Below, piece by piece: positions 8,072 through 17,374 of a DNA stretch of 64,000 nt (the first letter of the stretch is position 1; each line of letters begins with the position of its first letter). Location: positions 62,001-126,000 of the forward strand of contig JAIPDL010000001.1 in NCBI GenBank assembly GCA_021737695.1. The letters are read 5' to 3'. Under the pieces are notes generated by a model. It had not been told where the DNA came from, searched no databases, and was given only the letters and a program-made list of their open reading frames with translations. The position numbers were made by a program, and so were the translations under genes. Source of the DNA: Desulfotignum sp. (GTDB lineage Bacteria; Desulfobacterota; Desulfobacteria; Desulfobacterales; Desulfobacteraceae).

Positions 8072-10699
8072 ATGACAGGCAATGAAGCCCGGAAAATTTT
8101 TCTGGATTATTTTAAGAAACAGAATCACCAGGTGGTGAGATCTTCATCTCTGGTACCCCAGGATGACCCTACCCTGCTGTTTGTCAATGCCGGCATGGTT
8201 CAGTTCAAACGGGTGTTCACCGGGGATGAAAAACGCGATTATCAGCGGGCGGTAACCGCCCAGAAATGTGTCCGGGCCGGCGGCAAGCACAATGACCTGG
8301 AAAATGTGGGATATACGGCCCGGCACCACACGTTTTTTGAAATGCTGGGCAATTTTTCCTTTGGTGATTATTTCAAGGAAAAAGCCATTGCATTTGGCTG
8401 GGATTTGCTCACCAACGGATATGGGTTTGATCCGGATAAGCTGTATGTATCTGTCTATAAGGATGACGATGACGCCTATGCCATCTGGCGGGACCAGGTG
8501 GGGGTCCCTGAAAACCGCATTTCCCGGCTGGGGGATGAAGACAATTTCTGGGCCATGGGGGACACCGGTCCCTGCGGGCCGTGCAGTGAAATTCATATCG
8601 ACCGGGGGGAAGCTTACGGGTGCGGTAATCCTGAATGTGCGGTGGGATGTGATTGTGACCGGTGGCTGGAGTTGTGGAATCTGGTGTTCATGCAGTTTTA
8701 CAAAGACGAGTCCGGCACGATGACTCCGTTACCAAAACCCAGTATTGACACGGGTCTTGGCCTGGAACGCATCATTTCTGTGCTCCAGGAAGTGCCCACC
8801 AATTTTGATACGGATCTGTTTGTGCCCATCATGGAAAAAGTGGGAGAACTGTCCGGCCGGCAGCGGGGAGAATCCGATCAAGTGGAAGTGGCCATGAAGG
8901 TGATTGCCGACCATTCCCGGGCCACCGCCTTTCTGGTGTGTGACGGAGTTTTACCGTCCAACGAAGGCAGAGGATATGTGCTGCGCCGCATCATGCGAAG
9001 AGCCATCCGTTACGGCCGCAGCATCGGGTTGACCCGGCCGTTTCTCCACGAAACCGTACAGTCGGTTTTTGATATTATGGATTCAGCGTATCCGGAGCTC
9101 AAAGAGTCGGCACCATTCATCCTCAAGGTGGTGAAAAACGAGGAAAACAAGTTTCTGGAAACCCTGGACACGGGCATGAAACTCCTGGAAGCCACTCTGG
9201 CTGATCTGTCGGCCAAAGGGGAAAAAATTATTTCCGGAGACGTGATTTTCAAGCTGTATGACACATTCGGATTTCCTGTGGACATTATTGCGGATCATGT
9301 GAAAGATACGGAAATTTCCCTGGATCTGGATGGATTTGAAACCGCCATGGCCCAGCAGAAAGCCCGGTCCAAATCCGTGAAAAAATTCACCGGTGCCGGT
9401 GATGTATACAAACCATTGATTGCTGACGGGGTGAAAACCCGGTTTCTGGGATATGACCAGTTAACCATTGAGTCTGAACTGCTGATCCTGGTTCAGGGAG
9501 ACCAGGAACTGGCCCTGGCCAGGCAAGGAGATGTCGTGGATCTGGTCACCGCACAAACCGTGTTTTACGCTGAATCCGGGGGACAGGCCGGGGATGCCGG
9601 CGTATTTGAAAATGAAGCGTGCACCATTGAGATTATAGATACCTCTTCGGATCCATCCGGCCTATACATTCATCACGGGACAGTGACCCGGGGTCAGTGC
9701 TGCAAAGGAGATATTTTTTCGTTAAAAGTGGATGCGGACCGACGCCGGAAAACAGCGGTGAACCACACCGCCACCCATATTCTTCATGCCGCTTTGAGAC
9801 ATGTTTTAGGCGATCATGTGAAACAGGCCGGGTCTCTGGTGACCCATGACCGGTTGCGGTTCGATTTTACCCATTTTTCAGCGATCACGGATCAGGAACA
9901 AGAAGATATTGAAAGTTTTGTAAACCAGCGGATCCGTGAAAACCATGATATCTCCACCCGGGAAATGGATATGGAGGAAGCGGTTCACCAGGGGGCCACC
10001 GCCCTGTTTGAAGAAAAATACGGGGATGTGGTACGGGTGGTGACCCAGGGCAGTTTTTCCAAAGAGCTGTGCGGGGGAACACACGCCCGGCATTCCGGAG
10101 ATATCGGATTGTTCAAAATTGTGTCTGAAGCCGGTATCGCCTCAGGGGTGCGGCGTATTGAAGCCGCTACCGGGCAGATGGCACTGGATCAGGTGCATGA
10201 AGAACACCAGGCGCTGGAATCTGCGGCCCTGCTGTTGAAAACATCCCGATCTCAAGTGGTGCCCCGGCTGGAAGCGTTGGTGCAGGTGAAAAAAAATCTG
10301 GAAAAAGAACTGGCATCTGTCAAAGCCAAAATCGCATCCAAATCCGTGGCAGAGATCGATTCCGATATCCGGGAGATCAACGGGGTCCGGGTACTCGCTA
10401 AACGCGTGGAAATCGAAAACCCCTCGCAACTGAGGGACCTGGCTGATAAGTTCAAGGCAAAACTGGGCTCCGGAGTCCTGTTGCTGGGCGCGGAATCAAA
10501 CGGCAAGGCATTGCTCATCGCCACAGTTTCCCAAGATCTGGTGAAAAAATTCAAAGCCGGGGATATTGTGAAGCAGGCGGCCCAGGTGGTGGGCGGCGGC
10601 GGTGGCGGCCGGCCGGACATGGCCCAGGCCGGGGGAACCCAGCCTCAATTTCTGGGTCAGGCCCTGGAAACTGTGTACCACATGTTGGAAACGAGCTGA
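8072..10699 (+). CDS. alaS: Alanine--tRNA ligase
   Basis: Charges tRNA-Ala with alanine and edits Ser/Gly mischarging. The class II catalytic core occupies the N-terminal ~450 residues (LFVNAGMVQFK, RHHTFFEMLGNFSFGDYF, GLGLERI). The editing domain has the zinc-site motifs HTATH (residues 565-569) and CGGTH (667-671). The C-terminal DHHA1 region ends in a glycine-rich GGGGGGRPDMAQAGG segment. At 875 residues it is of normal length. The recA-alaS order is common in Gram-negative bacteria. Confidence 0.98.
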   Translation: MTGNEARKIFLDYFKKQNHQVVRSSSLVPQDDPTLLFVNAGMVQFKRVFTGDEKRDYQRAVTAQKCVRAGGKHNDLENVGYTARHHTFFEMLGNFSFGDYFKEKAIAFGWDLLTNGYGFDPDKLYVSVYKDDDDAYAIWRDQVGVPENRISRLGDEDNFWAMGDTGPCGPCSEIHIDRGEAYGCGNPECAVGCDCDRWLELWNLVFMQFYKDESGTMTPLPKPSIDTGLGLERIISVLQEVPTNFDTDLFVPIMEKVGELSGRQRGESDQVEVAMKVIADHSRATAFLVCDGVLPSNEGRGYVLRRIMRRAIRYGRSIGLTRPFLHETVQSVFDIMDSAYPELKESAPFILKVVKNEENKFLETLDTGMKLLEATLADLSAKGEKIISGDVIFKLYDTFGFPVDIIADHVKDTEISLDLDGFETAMAQQKARSKSVKKFTGAGDVYKPLIADGVKTRFLGYDQLTIESELLILVQGDQELALARQGDVVDLVTAQTVFYAESGGQAGDAGVFENEACTIEIIDTSSDPSGLYIHHGTVTRGQCCKGDIFSLKVDADRRRKTAVNHTATHILHAALRHVLGDHVKQAGSLVTHDRLRFDFTHFSAITDQEQEDIESFVNQRIRENHDISTREMDMEEAVHQGATALFEEKYGDVVRVVTQGSFSKELCGGTHARHSGDIGLFKIVSEAGIASGVRRIEAATGQMALDQVHEEHQALESAALLLKTSRSQVVPRLEALVQVKKNLEKELASVKAKIASKSVAEIDSDIREINGVRVLAKRVEIENPSQLRDLADKFKAKLGSGVLLLGAESNGKALLIATVSQDLVKKFKAGDIVKQAAQVVGGGGGGRPDMAQAGGTQPQFLGQALETVYHMLETS

Positions 10700-10720
10700 T
10701 TCAATGCGGTTTTTGCTGTC

Positions 10721-11752
10721 ATGACCGCGTATTTCATCCGTCGTCTGCTGCTGGTGATCCCCACGTTTATCGGTATCACCATCATGGTGTTCTTCATCAC
10801 CCGGTTTGTGCCCGGCGGCCCCATTGAACGGATCATTGCAGAAACCCGGGCCATGCAGATGGGCTGGCAGGGGAGCGTGTCCACCCGGGCCGGGCCCGGG
10901 GAGGGGCAGCCCCTTTCCCAGGAACAGATCGAAAAATTGAAAGCCTATTACGGATTTGACAAGCCGGTCCTGCACAGTTATCTGGCCTGGCTGGGCAAGG
11001 TGCTTAAGGGAGATCTGGGACGCTCCACCCGGTATCATGATCCGGTGTGGGAAATGATTCGGGACCGGATGCCGGTGTCGTTGTATTTCGGGGGACTGAG
11101 TCTGGTGCTCATCTACGGGGTGTGTATCCCGTTAGGCGTGGTCAAGGCGGTTCGCCATCAATCCGGATTTGACACGGTTTCTTCAGTGGTCATATTTACC
11201 GGGTATGCAATCCCGGGGTGGGTGGCCGGGGTGTTGATGCTGGTCTTATTTGCCTCGCATTGGGATGTGTTTCCCTTGGGCGGTCTGGTATCCGACCGGT
11301 TCGACCAGCTCGGATGGGTTGCGGGCGTCATGGATTTGGCCCGACATACTGTGCTGCCCTTGTTTGCGTATGTGATCGGATCGTTTACGGTCATGACCCT
11401 GCTGATGAAAAACACGCTCATGGACAATCTGGCGGCAGATTATGTGCGTACCGCCATTGCCAAGGGGCTTTCCTTTAAACACGCCGTGTTCCGCCATGCC
11501 ATGCGCAACAGTCTGATTCCCATTGCCACCAGTTTCGGCAACAACATCTCCATTCTGCTCATGGGCTCTTTTCTCATTGAAAAAGTGTTTAACATCGACG
11601 GCATGGGACTATTGGGATACGAGTCTGTGGTGGACAGAGACTACCCTGTGGTCATGGGCATTCTGGTGATTTCGTCTTTGTTGTTCATGATCGGAAACAT
11701 TTTAAGTGATGTGTGCGTGGCCATTGTGGATCCCCGGGTGCGGTTCAAATGA
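10721..11752 (+). CDS. ABC transporter permease, YejB/DppB type
   Basis: An inner-membrane permease of the peptide/opine/nickel ABC importer class. The N-terminal MTAYFIRRLLLVIPTFIGI is the standard first membrane segment of DppB-like permeases, and the EAA loop region (DYVRTAIAKGLSFKHAVFRH) that contacts the ATPase is intact. The extended first periplasmic segment (GSVSTRAGPGEGQPLS) matches the YejB branch, which in enterobacteria takes up peptides and microcin C. Its stop overlaps the next start (ATGA), so translation of the two permeases is coupled. No binding protein or ATPase gene lies nearby. Confidence 0.85.
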   Translation: MTAYFIRRLLLVIPTFIGITIMVFFITRFVPGGPIERIIAETRAMQMGWQGSVSTRAGPGEGQPLSQEQIEKLKAYYGFDKPVLHSYLAWLGKVLKGDLGRSTRYHDPVWEMIRDRMPVSLYFGGLSLVLIYGVCIPLGVVKAVRHQSGFDTVSSVVIFTGYAIPGWVAGVLMLVLFASHWDVFPLGGLVSDRFDQLGWVAGVMDLARHTVLPLFAYVIGSFTVMTLLMKNTLMDNLAADYVRTAIAKGLSFKHAVFRHAMRNSLIPIATSFGNNISILLMGSFLIEKVFNIDGMGLLGYESVVDRDYPVVMGILVISSLLFMIGNILSDVCVAIVDPRVRFK

Positions 11753-12801
11753 GCTTTTTCGCCCTTAATCCGGTTACCCGCCGCAAATTCAAGCGGTTCA
11801 TTTCCATCCGCCGGGGATTCTGGTCGTTTCTCATTATTACCGGATTGATCCTTTTCTCCTTTGCAGCGGAACTGTTCATCAATTCCCGGGCCCTGGTGGT
11901 GCGGTACCAGGGAACATGGTATTTTCCCACCTATGGCCACATGATTCCCGGCACCGCCTTTGACCGGGACTACCAGTATGAAACCGATTACCGGGAACTC
12001 AAACACTTGTTTCAACAGGCGGGCCAGGGAGATTTTGTGATCCTGCCGCCGGTGCCGTACAATCCGTATGAAAATGATCTGCGCCTCAATAAGTATCCAC
12101 CGTTTCCACCGTCCGTCAAAGACCGTCATTTTCTGGGCACCGACAATGTGGGCAGAGATATTCTGGCCCGGCTGGTGTATGGATTCCGCACAGCCATTCT
12201 ATTTTCTTTTTTTTTGCTGATGATCAATTACACCATCGGGATTGTCGTCGGATGTGCCATGGGGTATTTCGGAGGGCGGTTTGACTTGTTTTTTCAGCGC
12301 ATCATCGAGATCTGGTCCAATATCCCGTTTCTGTACGTGATCATTATCGTGTCCTCCATTTTGGTCCCCAGTTTCATGATTCTGTTGCTGATCATGGGAT
12401 TTTTCGGATGGATCAGCATTACCTGGGTCATGCGCACCATGACCTACAAGGAAAAGGAGCGGGAATATGTTCTGGCGGTCAGAAGCTTAGGTGCTTCCCA
12501 TTTCCGTATTATTTTCCGGCATATCATTCCCAATACCATTTCAGTGATTGTGACCTATGCACCCTTTGCCATCTCCAGCGGCATTGTGGCTCTGACGTCT
12601 CTGGACTATCTGGGGTTCGGCCTGCCTGCTCCCACACCTTCATGGGGGGAACTGCTGTCCCAGGGATGGCAGAATATGGAAGCGTGGTGGATCTCCGCAT
12701 CTGTGGTGGGGGCGCTGGTGGTGACGCTCATGACCGTCACCTTCACCGGTGAAGGCATCAGGGAAGCCTTTGATCCCAAGCAGCACACCATTTACGAGTA
12801 G
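11749..12801 (+). CDS. ABC transporter permease, YejE/DppC type
   Basis: The second permease of the pair. A frame extension upstream exists, but the ATG at 11749 in the ATGA overlap is the natural start and gives 350 residues. It has one N-terminal membrane segment (about residues 23-45), a long periplasmic stretch with YPTYGH-like aromatic residues typical of YejE (GTWYFPTYGHMIPG), then the permease core with the EAA loop REYVLAVRSLGASHFRIIFRH. It should form a heterodimer with the upstream YejB-type protein. The missing YejA-like and YejF-like partners must be encoded elsewhere. Confidence 0.85.
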   Translation: MSFFALNPVTRRKFKRFISIRRGFWSFLIITGLILFSFAAELFINSRALVVRYQGTWYFPTYGHMIPGTAFDRDYQYETDYRELKHLFQQAGQGDFVILPPVPYNPYENDLRLNKYPPFPPSVKDRHFLGTDNVGRDILARLVYGFRTAILFSFFLLMINYTIGIVVGCAMGYFGGRFDLFFQRIIEIWSNIPFLYVIIIVSSILVPSFMILLLIMGFFGWISITWVMRTMTYKEKEREYVLAVRSLGASHFRIIFRHIIPNTISVIVTYAPFAISSGIVALTSLDYLGFGLPAPTPSWGELLSQGWQNMEAWWISASVVGALVVTLMTVTFTGEGIREAFDPKQHTIYE

Positions 12802-12854
12802 AGGAAAGCATTTTTTCAATTCTCCGGGTTACGCGGTCTACCCGCCCCTGAAGA

Positions 12855-13712
12855 TCAATACACCTTGCGCCGGGAAAACCCTCTGCCCAGGACATTGAAG
12901 GTATTTTCCATGATCATGAACGCATCTGCATCAATGTTGAACACAATCTCTTCAATGCGCTTGATCTGGTAAGGGTTGGCCACGGTGAGGATGATCTCTT
13001 TGTCCTCACCGGTGTAAGCGCCGCGGCCTTTGAGAAAAGTGGCCCCCCGTTGCATTTTTTTCAAAATTTCGTCAGCAATGGTTTTGGGGTCTTTGGAGAT
13101 GATCAAGATCATTTTGCGCTGGTTGAACAGACCGATGCAGTATTCAATGGCCTGGGAAGCAACGTATGATGTGGCCATGGAATATAAGATGATGTCTGTG
13201 TCCAGATAACCGAAACTGCCGACAAACAGCACAAAATTGAACATAAAGTTATAAGTGCCGATGCGCAGGCTGAACTTCTGATTGAGCAGAATGGAAATGA
13301 TGTCGTTGCCGCCTCCGGACCCCAGGGACCGGAAAACAACTCCGGCCCCGGCACCCACCAGGGTACCGCCGGCCAGCGCCGCCAGCCAGGGGTCTGTGAT
13401 ATCGAACTGAAAATTCACCAGATCGATGAACACGGTCAGCACACTGGCACCGAACAGGCTGTAATACAGAAACCGTTTGCTGATGAATTTCCAGCCAATG
13501 ATAAATACCGGTATGTTCAGAATCAGATACCAAATTCCCGGGGTTAGAATGTCCGACCCGTAATAGATCAGCAACCCCAGGCCGGAAAATCCGCCGGTGA
13601 TCATGCCGTGGGGGATAATGACAGCTTTGATTCCCACCGCTATGATCAGGCTGCCCAAAGTGATGAGAAACAGGTTCCAGGGAATGGAATAGACAACATT
13701 GTAGGGTTTCAT
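12855..13712 (-). CDS. YitT family membrane protein (DUF161/DUF2179)
   Basis: A YitT-family integral membrane protein of unknown biochemical role. About six hydrophobic segments occupy residues 10-200, with the family signature HGMITGGFSGLGLLIYY and the repeated glycine-rich GSGGGNDIISILLN. The soluble C-terminal DUF2179 domain (residues ~200-285, ending RGFSRRKVY) is a ferredoxin-like fold often proposed to sense a small ligand. A GAGGAAAA ribosome binding site precedes the ATG. It is convergent with the upstream permease gene and may be transcribed with, or after, the receiver gene at 13963-14457. Confidence 0.85.
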   Translation of the reverse strand: MKPYNVVYSIPWNLFLITLGSLIIAVGIKAVIIPHGMITGGFSGLGLLIYYGSDILTPGIWYLILNIPVFIIGWKFISKRFLYYSLFGASVLTVFIDLVNFQFDITDPWLAALAGGTLVGAGAGVVFRSLGSGGGNDIISILLNQKFSLRIGTYNFMFNFVLFVGSFGYLDTDIILYSMATSYVASQAIEYCIGLFNQRKMILIISKDPKTIADEILKKMQRGATFLKGRGAYTGEDKEIILTVANPYQIKRIEEIVFNIDADAFMIMENTFNVLGRGFSRRKVY

Positions 13713-13962
13713 GGGATTTTCCTCGGTAATATGCTCTGTGAAATGATGACTGAAAAAACAACAAATATACGATCAGATTCCGCAAAATGCAAGAAAAATC
13801 CGGGTTCCAGTAATGGCCGCCCGTCGAGCCCTCCGGTTATGTGGTGTCTGGACCGTCGGATGATGTCATTCCGGGCCGAGCAACACATCCCCGGAGGGCG
13901 GGTCCGGAACAGACCCACGTTCAGGTTTCAGTTGTCAGGTAGGCACACTGGGTTGAAGCCCG
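13713..13962 (-). other. Structured intergenic region upstream of yitT-like gene
   Basis: This 250-base gap lies between the receiver gene and the yitT-like gene on the minus strand. It holds a long imperfect hairpin: GCCCTCCGG (13828-13836) pairs perfectly with CCGGAGGGC (13891-13899). Inside that, a two-by-two internal loop (AA opposite GG on the minus strand) is followed by a further ATGTG/CACAT stem (13839-13843 with 13884-13888). A small adjacent hairpin GGGTC/GACCC spans 13900-13916. There is no T-run to make a classic terminator. It could be an RNA leader or an intergenic repeat; no known riboswitch class was recognised. Confidence 0.45.
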
Positions 13963-14457
13963 CTATTTCAGATTGTCATCCATTTTGTGCAGTTCCCGCA
14001 GAATTCCCAGAGGCGACTGCCCGAATGCCAGGGACTGGATTTTTTTCATGCGCTGGGTATCGTTTTCAAATTTCTTTTTCAGCCGTGCTTCATAGGCTTC
14101 CTTGATGGTTTCCACCAGCTTTTCAAATCCGCAGGGTTTTTCCAGTACCTTGAACGCTCCCAGCTTAGTGCATGCCACGGCGGTGTCAATGGTGGCATGG
14201 CCCGATAAAATGATGACTTCCAGAAACCGGTGGCTCTGTTTCAGGGTTTCGAGCAACTGCACCCCGTCAATGCCCGGCATCTGCAAATCCACCACAGCCA
14301 CGTCAAACCGGGCTTTTTGAGACACCTCGATGGCGTCTTCCCCGTTGGTCGCCGGAGTGATGTCAAAAAATTTGAGTTTTAGCCGTTCGGTCAGGGCATT
14401 GAGAAATTTTTCCTCGTCATCCACCAGTAACAGATGAATTTTTTCAGTCTCGGTCAT
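13963..14457 (-). CDS. Single-domain response regulator with C-terminal helical tail
   Basis: A CheY-like receiver (residues 1-125) with phospho-acceptor Asp57 (VVDLQMPG), acidic pocket DDEE and Lys in VLEKP. About 40 charged residues follow (ARLKKKFENDTQRMKKIQ...), probably helical, with no DNA-binding domain. The ATG at 14457 is chosen because a strong TTGGAGG sits 5-6 bases before it; an in-frame TTG four codons upstream lies inside that Shine-Dalgarno. It is the last signalling gene of the minus-strand arm, 105 bases behind the kinase-like gene, and probably receives phosphate from one of the two kinases upstream. Confidence 0.85.
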   Translation of the reverse strand: MTETEKIHLLLVDDEEKFLNALTERLKLKFFDITPATNGEDAIEVSQKARFDVAVVDLQMPGIDGVQLLETLKQSHRFLEVIILSGHATIDTAVACTKLGAFKVLEKPCGFEKLVETIKEAYEARLKKKFENDTQRMKKIQSLAFGQSPLGILRELHKMDDNLK

Positions 14458-14562
14458 GGCTGCCTCCAAAATTTATATGGGTTGGATTTTTTTCTTGTTG
14501 TTATTTTAAAGGATGTGTTGTTCCTTTGGATTTTTTTTATTTTCAAGCCCCGGGGATACCGG

Positions 14563-15237
14563 TCACCCGCCGGCAAATTTGTCTCTCAGGTCTTTGTTTT
14601 CTCTGGGAAGAGTCAGAGCCAGTCCGGTGTCGGACTTCGTGAATGCTGCCTTAAGGACTTCTGCCACATCAGCGGTCCGGAAATCCGGAAAATCGGTCAG
14701 ATCCACGGCCTGGTCATGGGAAAAGATCAGGGTGACCAAGGATGCCTCTGACTCCCGCAGCGTCAGGGTCAGTTCAGCACTGGTGTCCATCGCCCGGTAA
14801 AGGGCCCTCAAGGTTCGGTATACCAGGGTCTGGAGCAGAAACGGACTGGTGTCGATGGTGATCTCTGTTCCGGATGGTTCCAGCCGGGTTTTTCTGGCAA
14901 AACTCAAAAAGCCGGTCAGTTTGACGGCCAGGGCCAGGGTGTCATGGATGCGGGTCTCTTTGACCGGGTCATCCACGCTGTGGGCAAACTGGTTCATCTG
15001 GCGGATGGTGTCAAACCCCCGCTCGATCTCTTCGGCAATGCTGTTGCTGCAGTTTTCCAAAAGACACAGATCAAAGGTCTGGCCCTGCTTGGACAGCTGG
15101 GTCAGGTCATTCAAGAACCCGGCGGTTTCGGAAATAATGGCAAAAATGTTTTTCAGTTCGTGGGAAATGCTGGCATTCACGGATCCGAAAAACTGGAGTC
15201 CCTGCTTGTGGACCAGGTCGCTGGCGTGTGATGTCAT
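14563..15237 (-). CDS. Histidine-kinase-like DHp protein with degenerate ATPase domain
   Basis: The protein begins with a dimerisation/phosphotransfer (DHp) helix carrying the H-box SISHELKN with His26. The flanking residues (IFAIISETAGFLNDL) closely match the DHp of the Cache kinase next door (PLALINETAGYLKDL), so the two are probably paralogues. The C-terminal half has the length of a HATPase_c domain, but where the neighbour has the N-box INNAFQAI it reads LRALYRAM, and the DTGCGIP G1 box is replaced by SHDQAV. It therefore should not bind ATP. By analogy to Spo0B it may pass phosphate between receivers; a non-functional remnant is less likely because the frame is intact and has a good GGGGGAAC ribosome binding site. 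Confidence 0.7.
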   Translation of the reverse strand: MTSHASDLVHKQGLQFFGSVNASISHELKNIFAIISETAGFLNDLTQLSKQGQTFDLCLLENCSNSIAEEIERGFDTIRQMNQFAHSVDDPVKETRIHDTLALAVKLTGFLSFARKTRLEPSGTEITIDTSPFLLQTLVYRTLRALYRAMDTSAELTLTLRESEASLVTLIFSHDQAVDLTDFPDFRTADVAEVLKAAFTKSDTGLALTLPRENKDLRDKFAGG

Positions 15238-15254
15238 GGTTGATGTTCCCCCTA

Positions 15255-15614
15255 TTATTGGTCAGGATCGAGCCGCTGCCGGATGGTATCGATCAGCGTG
15301 TCGATGTTCAGCGGCTTGGCCAGAAAAATATCATTGGATTGATCCGCTATCCCGTTTTGGTCGATGGTTCCGTGCCCGGTCACAAAAATGAATTTAATGT
15401 CCGGCAGGTTTTCCAGCAGCTTTCGTTTCAGGGTAAAGCCGCTCATTCCCGGCATTTTCATGTCCAGCACCGCGATATCGTACCGGGTCTGCGCCGCTTT
15501 TTCCAGGGCCTGGTCCCCGGAATAGGCCACATCCGCGTCCAGTCCCCGCAGCGACAGTCTTCTGGCCAGCATGTTAATGAATTTGGTTTCGTCATCCACT
15601 AGAATAATTTTCAT
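15255..15614 (-). CDS. Single-domain response regulator (CheY-like)
   Basis: A 119-residue receiver with phospho-acceptor Asp51 (VLDMKMPG), acidic pair DDE near the N-terminus, and Lys in FLAKPLN. It has no output domain. Its start overlaps the end of the Cache kinase gene by four bases (ATGA type), so the kinase and this receiver are almost certainly partners. The segment MLARRLSLRGLDADVAYSG resembles MLGRRLSLRGITCHACYDG of the receiver upstream of the kinase, which points to a local duplication. It is followed after 17 bases by the DHp-like protein. Confidence 0.9.
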   Translation of the reverse strand: MKIILVDDETKFINMLARRLSLRGLDADVAYSGDQALEKAAQTRYDIAVLDMKMPGMSGFTLKRKLLENLPDIKFIFVTGHGTIDQNGIADQSNDIFLAKPLNIDTLIDTIRQRLDPDQ

Positions 15615-17374
15615 GCGTTACCCTCTTTCCGGTTCCTGACCGGCAGGGTTACAGTGAAGATGGTACCGATACCCTCACTACTTTCCACCCGGACAGTTCC
15701 CTGCAGTTTCTTGACCAGGCCATAGGTGATGGACAGACCCAGGCCGGTCCCCATTTTGTCTTTTTTGGTACTGAAAAACGGTTCATGAATCCGCTTGAGA
15801 TTTTCTTCGGGAATCCCGCAGCCCGTGTCGCTGATCTCAATGCTAACCTTGTTCGGCGGCAGGTACGACACTTTAATATCCAGACATCCGTTGGCTTCGA
15901 TGGCCTGGAACGCGTTGTTGATCAGGTTGAGCAGGATCTGCTGAAGTTTGCCCCGGTCGGTCTTGATGGCCGGGACATTCGGGGAAATGGCCGTGGTGAC
16001 GTGGATGCCTTTATATTCGGTTTCCTTTTTGTGAAAACTCAATATTCCGGTGATCAGTTTTTCCACATTCACCGAAGAGATCTGGACATCGAACTGCCGG
16101 ACAAACCCTAGCAGCTGGCTGGTGATGGTGCCGCACCGGGACACCGCCTCCAGGATGTCGTCTAACAACTCGGAGGTCTCCTGGTCGCTGCGGTGTTCAT
16201 CCGGGTACTGATACAGGTCCTTGAGATAGCCTGCGGTTTCATTGATCAGGGCCAGGGGGTTGTTGATTTCATGGGCAATGCCCGCGGACAGCTGGCCGAT
16301 GCAGGCCAGTTGCTGACTCTGTTCCATTTTGAGCATGGTTTCCGCTTTGGCCTGGTCCGCCAGGTACAGCTGGTTCACCATGAATGTGGACACCAGGGTG
16401 ATAATCACCATCATCACCAGGCAGCACACGCCGATGATCCAGTTGAATGTCTTGCCCAGGTTCAGCCAGGTGCCCATGACATCGGATTTTTTCTTGTGAA
16501 CCATCAGGATAAACGGGGTGGTGACCGCTTCGGTGGCAATGTAGGAGTATCCCATGATAAACCCGTTTTTCCCGGGGTGTTCAGGCCGGATCACATGGGT
16601 GGTGTCTGAATACGGCGGCACTTTCAGCGGCGCCGGGGTGAAAATTTTTCCATACGTGGTGGAAGGTGTCTGAAGGACCCCGGTCCGGTTGATCAGGAAA
16701 ATGTCGGTGTGGACATTGGTCTTATAGGAGTTCAGCATGCTCATGAGCCGCTGGGTGTCCAGGGTGGCCCGGAGGAGGAAATGCCGGCCGTATGCGGTTT
16801 CAGACCTGACTGCAATGATGATGTGGGGGATATCCCGATACCCGGTGAACACTTCGCTGATGAAATTGTCCTTTTCAATGCTCTGGATGAACCAGGACTG
16901 GTTTTTATAGTTTTTCCCCTCCAGGTTGAAGGGGCCGGCATAGGCGATCTGGCTGCCGTCTTCATCAATGATGCTCAAATCGGTGAATCCCCCGAATCCC
17001 AGTTTGAGGTTACTCAGGATTTTGTCCAGGTGTTCGTTATCGATCAGTGAATAATAAGGCAGTTCATTTACGACAAACTGCAGGGCATTCAACCGCTCTT
17101 CCAGAAAAAACCGCATGGACCGCTTGGCATTTGAGGTGACCCGGTCGGTCTGGAGCACCAGTTCCGAATCCACGGACTTCTGGATCAGCTGGTGGTTGAT
17201 GACGGTGGTGAAAACCAAGGGCGCCAGGGATGTGACGGCCAGGATCATGATGCTGATGATCCAGATGCGGGGATAATTGGAAATGGTCTGAAACGAGGCC
17301 AGATGGACATTGGGCCGGTGAAACAGAAATTCCAGCCATCCCTGTTTCCGTATGATCAGCGGTTGCCGGTTCAT
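15611..17374 (-). CDS. Cache-domain sensor histidine kinase
   Basis: A membrane sensor kinase of 587 residues. Membrane helix 1 is at about residues 37-60, helix 2 at about 311-334, and the ~250 residues between form a periplasmic double-Cache-like domain (WFIQSIEKDNFISEVFTGYRD is typical) that would bind a small ligand. The cytoplasmic part has HisKA with His368 (GIAHEINNPLALINET) and a complete HATPase_c with N-box, DTGCGIP and GTGLGLS. There is no HAMP or PAS domain between helix 2 and HisKA. It overlaps receivers on both sides by four bases, giving a receiver-kinase-receiver translational unit. The ligand is unknown; the divergent transporter gene makes an imported anion plausible. Confidence 0.92.
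   Translation of the reverse strand: MNRQPLIIRKQGWLEFLFHRPNVHLASFQTISNYPRIWIISIMILAVTSLAPLVFTTVINHQLIQKSVDSELVLQTDRVTSNAKRSMRFFLEERLNALQFVVNELPYYSLIDNEHLDKILSNLKLGFGGFTDLSIIDEDGSQIAYAGPFNLEGKNYKNQSWFIQSIEKDNFISEVFTGYRDIPHIIIAVRSETAYGRHFLLRATLDTQRLMSMLNSYKTNVHTDIFLINRTGVLQTPSTTYGKIFTPAPLKVPPYSDTTHVIRPEHPGKNGFIMGYSYIATEAVTTPFILMVHKKKSDVMGTWLNLGKTFNWIIGVCCLVMMVIITLVSTFMVNQLYLADQAKAETMLKMEQSQQLACIGQLSAGIAHEINNPLALINETAGYLKDLYQYPDEHRSDQETSELLDDILEAVSRCGTITSQLLGFVRQFDVQISSVNVEKLITGILSFHKKETEYKGIHVTTAISPNVPAIKTDRGKLQQILLNLINNAFQAIEANGCLDIKVSYLPPNKVSIEISDTGCGIPEENLKRIHEPFFSTKKDKMGTGLGLSITYGLVKKLQGTVRVESSEGIGTIFTVTLPVRNRKEGNA

Noticed and set aside
12802-12854. Terminator between the convergent permease and yitT genes
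   Set aside because: CGGGT/ACCCG gives only a five-pair stem with no T-run.
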